From contig JAITNE010000049.1 in NCBI GenBank assembly GCA_031290635.1, forward strand, positions 1 to 5,964: a stretch of DNA of 5,964 nt, in the 5' to 3' direction. Under the pieces are notes generated by a model. It searched no databases and had not been told where the DNA came from. It saw only the letters and a list, made by a program, of their open reading frames with translations. Below are positions 1 to 5,652 of this stretch, one piece after another. This stretch comes from Tannerella sp. GTDB lineage: Bacteria; Bacteroidota; Bacteroidia; Bacteroidales; Tannerellaceae. The translations under genes were made by a program, and so were the position numbers. Each line of letters opens with the position of its first letter. Positions within the stretch are counted from its first letter, which is position 1.

Positions 1-8
1 CGTTCCGG

Positions 9-88
9 TTCTATCCACATTTCGTCCCTGACGGGACTTTGGACGACGACGTGTTTCTGTTCTACCAACATCTTGTCCCTAACGGGAC
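9..88. repeat. Two direct copies of a 29-nt hairpin-containing repeat
   Basis: Copies at 9-37 and 60-88 are offset by exactly 51 bp and match at 24 of 29 positions; four of the five differences are transitions. Each ends in a small perfect hairpin: GTCCC (24-28) with GGGAC (33-37) around TGAC, and GTCCC (75-79) with GGGAC (84-88) around TAAC. In copy 2 the stem can be extended by CTT (72-74) pairing with AGG (89-91), including one G-T wobble. The conserved block continues about 15 nt to the left of the hairpin (TTCTAYCMACATYTY), so it is the whole unit that is repeated and not just the palindrome. The sequence does not show its role. It resembles, from memory and unverified, REP-like dispersed intergenic elements of Bacteroidota. 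More copies may lie left of the window edge. Confidence 0.75.
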
Positions 89-188
89 AGGGACGCTATA
101 TCGAAACGAGCGGCGTGTATCATCATCAATTCGAAGGACAATATATTCAAACAACGTCATCACTTCTTGTTTAATTTTTTTATAGGGA

Positions 189-200
189 CTCGCAATGACG
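189..200. repeat. Possible remnant of a dispersed repeat (CTCGCAATGACG)
   Basis: The 12-mer CTCGCAATGACG (CGTCATTGCGAG on the other strand) resembles the core of dispersed repeats that I recall from intergenic regions of many bacterial genomes. Here the flanks do not form the hairpin usual for such elements, so at most it is a truncated copy. The call rests on memory and on the repeat-rich surroundings. The rest of 104-227 holds nothing else I can name beyond an A8 run at 216-223. Confidence 0.25.
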
Positions 201-227
201 ATACCGTTATCCTGCAAAAAAAAGAAA

Positions 228-304
228 TCCTAACTTCTAACTTCTAATTCCTAACTTCTAATTTCTAATTTCTAATTTCTAATTTCTAACTTCTAATTCC
301 TAAT
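228..304. repeat. 11-unit tandem heptamer array, TYCTAAY
   Basis: Eleven uninterrupted 7-bp units (77 bp) follow the consensus T-[T/C]-C-T-A-A-[T/C]. Units 1, 4 and 11 have C at position 2, and units 1, 2, 4 and 9 have C at position 7; no other position varies. The four-unit core at 256-283 (TTCTAAT) is identical. The array ends 59 bp before the start of the small exported-protein gene. Because 7 is not a multiple of 3, TAA appears in all three forward frames and TAG in all three reverse frames, so the array cannot be coding. Copy-number change by slippage is plausible but not shown by one sequence. Confidence 0.93.
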
Positions 305-363
305 TCACACAATAATTCCAACGACCTTGCGTTATTCTATTACGAACATAATATTCGATTTTT

Positions 364-603
364 ATGAAACAGTTGATTTTTACATTCTTCGCAATAATCT
401 TTTGCTACTCCGTCTTCTTCGACAACGACAAGAAGGCGGTGGTTGTTGACGACGTAAACTATTTAAACCTTGATGCTCCTTCTTTTATCAACACCAAGAG
501 CGATACCATGACCTATTATGCTTTTCCGCTTTTAGAGTACAACAAGGCTACCTCTCTACTTGAGTCGTCCAAAATATATCAAACCCCGTTTATAACTCGT
601 TAA
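364..603 (+). CDS. Small predicted exported protein, unknown function
   Basis: This 79-residue reading frame is not recognised as any known family. Residues 1-19 (MKQLIFTFFAIIFCYSVFF) have one Lys followed by a long hydrophobic stretch, like a signal peptide or membrane anchor. The rest is polar with several Tyr, Asp and Ser residues and no clear domain. Cys14 follows Phe and not a small residue, so it is a poor lipobox. The gene lies on the same strand as tcdA, with its stop 12 bp before the tcdA start, which suggests co-transcription. Its G+C is about 39% by my count, which by eye is lower than tcdA. It has no Shine-Dalgarno sequence, as for the other genes here. It could be a fast-evolving short envelope protein, a truncated gene or a chance frame; the N-terminal hydrophobic segment and tight spacing favour a real gene. 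Confidence 0.5.
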   Translation: MKQLIFTFFAIIFCYSVFFDNDKKAVVVDDVNYLNLDAPSFINTKSDTMTYYAFPLLEYNKATSLLESSKIYQTPFITR

Positions 604-615
604 GTCCTCAGATTT

Positions 616-1422
616 ATGGGCATTGAGCAAGGCTTATTCAGGCGGACGGAGCTGTTGCTCGGCGACGAGCTGATGGACAGGATTGCCGCTCAAAAGGTGA
701 TAATATTAGGATTGGGGGGCGTAGGCAGTTGGTGCGCCGAAAGCCTTGTACGCTCAGGCGTCCGCAGCCTTACCTTAGTAGATTCAGACCGTATATGCGT
801 TACCAATATCAACCGTCAACTGATGGCGACGGTCAAAACCGTAGGCGAAGTTAAGGTCGAAGCGCTGAAACGGCGTCTTCTGGAAATCAATCCTTCAGCC
901 TGCATTGACGCACTCCAGATGATTTACAGCAAAGAAACATGCGAATCGCTGCAACTCGATAGCTACGACTATATCATCGACGCTATCGACAGCCTCGAAC
1001 ACAAGGTGCATCTGATACAAACAGCTACCGGTACGCACGCCGGTTTCTTTTCATCTATGGGAGCAGCGCTCAAGATGGACCCTTCGAGGATTCGTGTGGC
1101 AGAGTTTTGGAAAGTAACAGGCTGTCCATTAGGAGCGGCTTTGAGGCATAAGGTCAGAAAAAGCGGTCTGATGCCGGCTAAACAATTCCTTTGCGTTTAT
1201 AGCGATGAACTCTTAGCCAACCGCGGACGTAATAACTCCTGCGGAACGGAACGATGCCTTTGTCCGAAGTCAATCAGCGCTCCGGGCGATCCTGAATTAA
1301 TCAATCACGAATGGTGCAGTCTGAAAGCGCAAATCAACGGCACAATAGCCCATACAACAGCTATCTTCGGCTTCACACTCGCCGGCCTTGTAATGCAAGC
1401 AATAACATGTGAGGATTTTTGA
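616..1422 (+). CDS. tcdA: tRNA threonylcarbamoyladenosine dehydratase (TcdA/CsdL, E1-ThiF-like)
   Basis: TcdA enzymes use ATP to activate and dehydrate N6-threonylcarbamoyladenosine at position 37 of ANN-decoding tRNAs, giving the cyclic form ct6A in the cytoplasm. The 268 residues match the family's usual length. Visible E1-like features are the nucleotide-binding loop GLGGVG (32-37) followed by SWCAESLVRSG, an acidic end to the second strand (D56, D58), the NINRQ motif (64-68) that contacts ATP phosphates in this fold, and DAID (122-125). The C-terminal half has cysteines at 209, 214, 216 and 234. Its order (FSSMGAALKMDP, EFWKVTGCPLGAALR) is as I remember in Bacteroidales TcdA. The ATG follows the upstream small ORF by 12 bp, and no in-frame extension is needed. 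It is convergent with the porin-like gene, and no convincing terminator hairpin is visible in the 35-bp gap. Related ThiF/MoeB-type adenylyltransferases are the alternative, but they fit less well. Confidence 0.94.
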   Translation: MGIEQGLFRRTELLLGDELMDRIAAQKVIILGLGGVGSWCAESLVRSGVRSLTLVDSDRICVTNINRQLMATVKTVGEVKVEALKRRLLEINPSACIDALQMIYSKETCESLQLDSYDYIIDAIDSLEHKVHLIQTATGTHAGFFSSMGAALKMDPSRIRVAEFWKVTGCPLGAALRHKVRKSGLMPAKQFLCVYSDELLANRGRNNSCGTERCLCPKSISAPGDPELINHEWCSLKAQINGTIAHTTAIFGFTLAGLVMQAITCEDF

Positions 1423-1457
1423 GACGTCCATAATGCACAATCACATGCAGATACGGT

Positions 1458-2705
1458 TCAGAAAAAATACATGAAGACGCTTGACAAGCGATGATTCGTA
1501 ACGTCGTGAGTATCGTTGACTTTACCCGATGCAGGGTTGATAGCGCCGTACCAAGCCGTCGAAAGCGTGTATTCAAGCCCAAGATGCCAATGCGGCAAGA
1601 CGTAGCGCAGGCAGTAGCTGATATTCACGAAACGGTCTATATCCAGCCCCAATCCGTAAACATTATCGGCGACTGTAAGCGACTTCGACGTTCCCAGATT
1701 CTTCGTATATCCGGCGAAAAGGCTGCTCTGGTACTTGCTGCCATAGACAAGGTTGAGCCATGAAGTAGAATGTCGGAAAGGCACATAATCCTGTTGCCCT
1801 GTAACCGGGTCGATAGCGCTCACTCCAAATCCTCCAATCATCGTTGTATGAGTTTGGTTTTCGGCTAATACCGACTTGGCCGATACGGAGAAATCCTTAG
1901 TAGAATATTTGGCGTGCAAGTCATACGAGAATCCCGTCAGACGCTCATCTACCTTATAAGTCTTGCCTGACATAACCGATTGCAAGCGGGGTTTGATAGA
2001 CGTCATATCCACGCCGCCTCCAACGAGCCAATTGTCAGCCTTGTAATCCAGACCGGCATACAACTCCGGCAGCACTCCGTCCTTGATATACTTCTCGCTC
2101 TTGCCTTCAGCGCCTACAGTGAGGTATATAAGCTGCCAAAGCGCGGCGGCAGTAAACTTGAAACCGCTATTTGCATATTGATAGCTGATTTGCGGACTGC
2201 GGTTGAAGGGCTGAAAAGGCGACCCTGTAGAGAGGTCGAGAATGTTAGGCGCTACCTCTCCGAAGAGCGGATGCCAGGTCTGCCCCATAGTCAGCGTCGA
2301 ACCGCCCTGCCACGCCAATCGCAGGTAAGCATGACGGATACGCAACATAAATTGCATGTTGTTAGTACCTCCAAGATCGGTCTCAACCTTGGCCGTAGTC
2401 CTGGCCGCGCCTACGTCAGGCCCCTTCATGTCAATCCCAAAGCGGGTCGTGAATGAATAGAAACTGCCGTTGGGCGTTGCGTTGAGGTCTTTGCCCTCGG
2501 CGTCCTTAGCCACATCCTTTGGAAAAAGGTAGAACAAACCGTCAACACCCTCAACGTTACTGCGCGAATTGACGTAATAGTCGCCACGCACAAATCCGTA
2601 GAAACTGTAATCGAAAGCGCTCTTCTGCGCCTTAGCTGTGTACAATGCCGTCAAACAGCATAACAGCAAAAATACTTTTCTTGTAATAACCATAATTAAC
2701 TTCAT
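1458..2705 (-). CDS. Outer-membrane beta-barrel protein, porin-like (DcaP-like?)
   Basis: A 415-residue predicted outer-membrane protein. Residues 1-27 form a signal peptide: basic start, hydrophobic VFLLLCCLTALYTA, then AKAQ, a typical Bacteroidota signal peptidase I site. The mature part alternates aromatic and polar residues in short segments typical of beta strands, and ends in FMYFF with C-terminal Phe415, the usual BAM-recognition signal. The early strand FYGFVRGDYYVNSR (35-48), RIRHAYLRL (122-130) and GQTW (141-144) recall DcaP-type trimeric porins, which take up small solutes. That family link is inferred from motif order, and the substrate is unknown. Met5 is an alternative start, but Met1 sits about 13 nt downstream of the predicted transcription start. 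The gene is divergent from the protease with overlapping promoters, and convergent with tcdA. There is no TonB box or SusC/SusD feature. Confidence 0.85.
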   Translation of the reverse strand: MKLIMVITRKVFLLLCCLTALYTAKAQKSAFDYSFYGFVRGDYYVNSRSNVEGVDGLFYLFPKDVAKDAEGKDLNATPNGSFYSFTTRFGIDMKGPDVGAARTTAKVETDLGGTNNMQFMLRIRHAYLRLAWQGGSTLTMGQTWHPLFGEVAPNILDLSTGSPFQPFNRSPQISYQYANSGFKFTAAALWQLIYLTVGAEGKSEKYIKDGVLPELYAGLDYKADNWLVGGGVDMTSIKPRLQSVMSGKTYKVDERLTGFSYDLHAKYSTKDFSVSAKSVLAENQTHTTMIGGFGVSAIDPVTGQQDYVPFRHSTSWLNLVYGSKYQSSLFAGYTKNLGTSKSLTVADNVYGLGLDIDRFVNISYCLRYVLPHWHLGLEYTLSTAWYGAINPASGKVNDTHDVTNHRLSSVFMYFF

Positions 2706-2719
2706 AAGAGTACAATATA

Positions 2720-2752
2720 TTGCGCAAAAGTAAGTTTTTATTTGTAACTTTG
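2720..2752 (+). promoter_or_regulatory. Bacteroides-type promoter for the secreted protease
   Basis: TAACTTTG at 2745-2752 is a perfect TAnnTTTG -7 box. TTG at 2720-2722 serves as the -33 element, with a 22-bp spacer, which is at the long end of the usual range. Transcription would start near 2758-2760, giving a leader of about 28 nt before the ATG at 2787. The leader is AT-rich without a Shine-Dalgarno sequence. Confidence 0.65.
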
Positions 2753-2757
2753 CGCAA
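2725..2757 (-). promoter_or_regulatory. Bacteroides-type promoter for the porin-like gene
   Basis: Read on the minus strand, TACTTTTG (2732 down to 2725) is a perfect TAnnTTTG -7 box, and TTG (2757 to 2755) is the -33 element. The 22-bp spacer is identical to that of the opposing promoter. Transcription would start near 2718, about 13 nt before the start codon at 2705. Almost every base of it overlaps the protease promoter. Confidence 0.62.
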
Positions 2758-2786
2758 TAAATTGAGTAATAAATTTATTTTGACTT

Positions 2787-5648
2787 ATGAATAAAGTATA
2801 TATGGTATTGGTATTCAGCTTTTTGCTGCTATCAAATTTTAACGTGCAGGGACAGATAATTGAAGAAGGGACGCCTCCAAGCTTCGATTACCCGCAACAA
2901 ACGCAGACTTACAGCTCTCCCGGCGCAAAACAGGTGCCGGTAGATTTCTATATCGAAGACTTGCTCGAAGTTGACCGTTGGCGGACTTCACAAGGCGGTC
3001 CTTTGAAAATTGCCGAGCTGATAGACGTCAATTACACTATGGATAATTCGGGTGAACGCAGAAGCCTTCCGAACGGCGAACGGATTTGGACGCTACAACT
3101 CAAAGCTGATAAGGCTGTAGCTATATCCGTTTACTATGATGATTTTTATATCCCCGAAGGCGGCAAACTGTTTATTTACAGACCCGACCACTTGCAGGTC
3201 TTGGGAGCATATACTCATGCTGCAAACCCTGAAGGCGGCTTGTTTACAAGCGATTATTTAGGAGGCGACGAGATTGTGTTGGAGTACGTCGAATCGACCA
3301 CAAATCCCGAAAAACCTCGTATCGTTATCGGCGATATAGGATACGGATATAATGCTTCGGCTTTGAAATATTATGCAGGTCTTACACTCAGAGGCGCATC
3401 AGAATCATGCGAGGTTGACGTCAACTGCGAAGAAGGCGACGCATGGCAGAACGAGAAAAACGGAGTCTGCTATATTGAATCAAGAGTAGGCAACCACAGT
3501 TACATGTGTTCGGGATCTCTGCTGAATAATACGGCTCAGGACTTTACTCCTCTTATTCTAACGGCTAACCACTGCGCTGCTGATTTCGATGATGACATTA
3601 CATCTACTGCCGACAATTATCTGCAATGGAGATTCTATTTCCATCACGAACATGCTTCGTGCTCGTCAACAAATTCAAAGACAAGACAGCTGATGACCGG
3701 ATGCCGTTTGCTCGCTATTACAGGATTAGCAGGAGGCTCCGACGGCTTGCTGTTAGTATTGAGAAGTGATATACCCGACAGCTACAACCTCTATTATAAC
3801 GGCTGGGACCGCCGCAGCTTTCCCGCCACTTCAGGCGTAGGCATACATCATCCTAATGGCGATGTTATGAAAATATCTACATACACCAGGCAGCCTACAA
3901 GCGCTACTTTCGACGCTACGGAATTTACCGGCGAAAGAAATGCCTGCTGTAGCGTCGTTTTCGCCGCTACTACAAATGGACATGGCGTTACCGAACCCGG
4001 CTCGTCCGGCTCGCCGCTTTTTAATCAAAACAAACTCGTTACAGGTACGCTCTCCGGAGGCACTTCGAGTTGCGCTTATGCTAATGGTCTTAATCTGTAT
4101 GGCAAAATGTCGTATCACTGGGACAGATACCCAGGCGATTCGACACGAATGGACAAATGGCTCGACCCCTTGAATACAGGGGCTGAGACCCTGAGCGGAC
4201 GCTATCGCGTAGAACCTAAAGCAGCGCCGACAAACGTAACCGCCGTTAATCAAGGCGTTAATGTGCTGCTTTCGTGGAACGCGCCTGCTACTTCCGAAAC
4301 AGGGCTGACTTACAAGATATATCGCAATAATACATTTATAGCGGAGACAAAGAAACTGTTTCACCTTGATGGCTCGCCGATTGTAGGCAATCTGACCTAC
4401 TCCGTTTCAGCTCTCTATAGCGACGGCGTCGAATCGCCTTTCAGTTCGACCGCTCTCTCCTTCGTTCAGTTTACAGCGCCTACCGACTTGACCGCTACTC
4501 GTAAAGTATATGTCGAGCTGGATTGGAAACGTCCTAATTATCAACAAACCATATATTGGGGTTCTTTAGATGGACGCTGGCTTGGCGACTTGGATGCGCC
4601 TGAATATTATTTCGGACAACATTGGACAAATGAAGATATATCGCCCCTCGCCGGTCGAACCGTCAAGGCCGTTCAGTTTATGCCCGCATCCGGTTATATG
4701 TATGATGTGTTTGTTACACAGGGTGCGCACTCTTACCGACAGTCTATTGACCCTAATGCACTTACTTATTTTGAGTTAAACACAATCGAACTGAATACTC
4801 CTTTCACTATCGACGCTTCAAATTCACTCTTCGTATCTATCTTCAAAAAAGAAGTCGGCAGCGGCCTCCCTATGGGGAAATGTACTTCAAGCAACGGCGC
4901 TGCAGTGGGCTGCCCGCCGATAATTTTCGATGATGTACCGGCTGTTCGCCAGAAAGGTAATGTAGCCTCGCTGGATGGTATTTCTTGGGGAGAAGTTTTT
5001 GACAGCGACGATCCCGAATCTAATCAGAATTTTGTTGTATCAGCTGTTATTTCCTCCGAAAAAGCTTCTGCGGCTGCTGTTATGGCTCAACCTCTTACTC
5101 CAATTCCGACTTTCGTTTCCGGCAAATTACTTAAAATCGGCGCTCCTAAAGCGCTACGCAGCCCTGCCGCGACTTATGGTATTAAGTCGGAAGAGGCGAG
5201 TTTGGGTTCTCTGCCCGCCGCTTTCCCTGAAGAAACTAAATTCCGCATCTATCGTAGTGAGTTGCAAATAAAAGAATTAGACGCCGAAAATACTTCGTAT
5301 ATCGACGACACAAACTCGTCGCGCAATGATTATTATTACGAAGTTTCGGCAGTTTATAACGGTTACGAAACCAATAGAAGCAACAAGGCTACTATTACTG
5401 TTTCGGGTTTGGACGGGGTTGATTCTTCGGTCGAGATGTTCCCTACAGCCTTCTCAAATTCTGTTACTGTCAAAGGTTTTGAGAATATCAACCGCATTGA
5501 GGTCTTTTCGGCGACCGGCAAGCTAAGCCTTGCTATCAACCGTCCTTCCTCTACGATTGATACTTCCAACCTCTCTTCAGGTATCTATTTCTTCCGTATC
5601 ACCATCAACAACGGCGTTATCAAAACAGTCAAAGGAGTTAAGAACTAA
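2787..5648 (+). CDS. Secreted S1-family serine protease, lysyl-endopeptidase-like, with fibronectin III domains and T9SS sorting tail
   Basis: A predicted exported endopeptidase of 953 residues. In order: signal peptide (1-23, ending NVQGQ); pro-region (about 24-202); S1 catalytic domain (about 203-471); fibronectin III domain (478-560); a second fibronectin III domain starting at 563 and resuming at about 817-873, with an insert of about 235 residues; and a T9SS type A sorting domain (about 878-953, including GKL, LSSGIYFFRI and terminal KGVKN). The triad is His262 (LTANHC), Asp319 (GGSDG) and Ser409 (EPGSSGSP). The catalytic domain follows Achromobacter protease I closely (CSGSLLNN, NGWDRR, IHHPN, WLDP-NTGA). 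Cysteines 208, 214, 241, 263, 292 and 429 match its three disulfides. Cys228, 306, 387 and 388 are extra. Its Lys-binding Asp225 and His210 seem replaced by Asn436 and Ser423, so specificity is uncertain. T9SS exports such proteins through the outer membrane and removes the tail, leaving them on the surface or released. The gene is divergent from the porin-like gene. Confidence 0.93.
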   Translation: MNKVYMVLVFSFLLLSNFNVQGQIIEEGTPPSFDYPQQTQTYSSPGAKQVPVDFYIEDLLEVDRWRTSQGGPLKIAELIDVNYTMDNSGERRSLPNGERIWTLQLKADKAVAISVYYDDFYIPEGGKLFIYRPDHLQVLGAYTHAANPEGGLFTSDYLGGDEIVLEYVESTTNPEKPRIVIGDIGYGYNASALKYYAGLTLRGASESCEVDVNCEEGDAWQNEKNGVCYIESRVGNHSYMCSGSLLNNTAQDFTPLILTANHCAADFDDDITSTADNYLQWRFYFHHEHASCSSTNSKTRQLMTGCRLLAITGLAGGSDGLLLVLRSDIPDSYNLYYNGWDRRSFPATSGVGIHHPNGDVMKISTYTRQPTSATFDATEFTGERNACCSVVFAATTNGHGVTEPGSSGSPLFNQNKLVTGTLSGGTSSCAYANGLNLYGKMSYHWDRYPGDSTRMDKWLDPLNTGAETLSGRYRVEPKAAPTNVTAVNQGVNVLLSWNAPATSETGLTYKIYRNNTFIAETKKLFHLDGSPIVGNLTYSVSALYSDGVESPFSSTALSFVQFTAPTDLTATRKVYVELDWKRPNYQQTIYWGSLDGRWLGDLDAPEYYFGQHWTNEDISPLAGRTVKAVQFMPASGYMYDVFVTQGAHSYRQSIDPNALTYFELNTIELNTPFTIDASNSLFVSIFKKEVGSGLPMGKCTSSNGAAVGCPPIIFDDVPAVRQKGNVASLDGISWGEVFDSDDPESNQNFVVSAVISSEKASAAAVMAQPLTPIPTFVSGKLLKIGAPKALRSPAATYGIKSEEASLGSLPAAFPEETKFRIYRSELQIKELDAENTSYIDDTNSSRNDYYYEVSAVYNGYETNRSNKATITVSGLDGVDSSVEMFPTAFSNSVTVKGFENINRIEVFSATGKLSLAINRPSSTIDTSNLSSGIYFFRITINNGVIKTVKGVKN

Positions 5649-5652
5649 GATT

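Larger units (their letters stand above)
2720..2757. promoter_or_regulatory. Symmetric pair of TTGCGCAA palindromes spanning the divergent promoters
   Basis: The perfect 8-bp palindrome TTGCGCAA occurs at 2720-2727 and 2750-2757, exactly 30 bp apart (about three helical turns). With flanks it gives 9-bp inverted arms, TTGCGCAAA (2720-2728) and TTTGCGCAA (2749-2757). Each palindrome contains the -33 TTG of one promoter and the end of the -7 box of the other. It could be an operator for a dimeric regulator, or simply the result of two promoters sharing bases. No regulator gene is present in the window. Confidence 0.5.

Noticed and set aside
9..88. A two-repeat CRISPR array
   Set aside because: The copies differ at 5 of 29 positions, the spacer would be only 22 nt, and no cas gene is visible; a dispersed hairpin repeat fits better. 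An array extending left of the window cannot be excluded but is unlikely.
327..356. Promoter for the small exported protein (TTG at 327-329, TAATATTC at 349-356)
   Set aside because: The spacing of 19 bp is good, but the -7 box has two mismatches to TAnnTTTG and transcription would start almost at the ATG; too weak to annotate.
1423..1457. Bidirectional terminator between tcdA and the porin-like gene
   Set aside because: Only 4-bp self-complementary TGCA elements are present; there is no stable stem followed by a T-run.
1491..1763. Plus-strand open frame of 90 codons
   Set aside because: It is antisense to the C-terminal part of the porin-like gene, with no domain or upstream signal.
1980..2456. 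Plus-strand open frame of 158 codons
   Set aside because: It lies wholly opposite the porin-like gene, with an arginine-rich, low-sense translation typical of an antisense shadow.
3831..4364. Minus-strand open frame of 177 codons
   Set aside because: It is antisense to the protease catalytic domain, whose triad and motifs are unambiguous on the plus strand; the antisense product has no coherent features.
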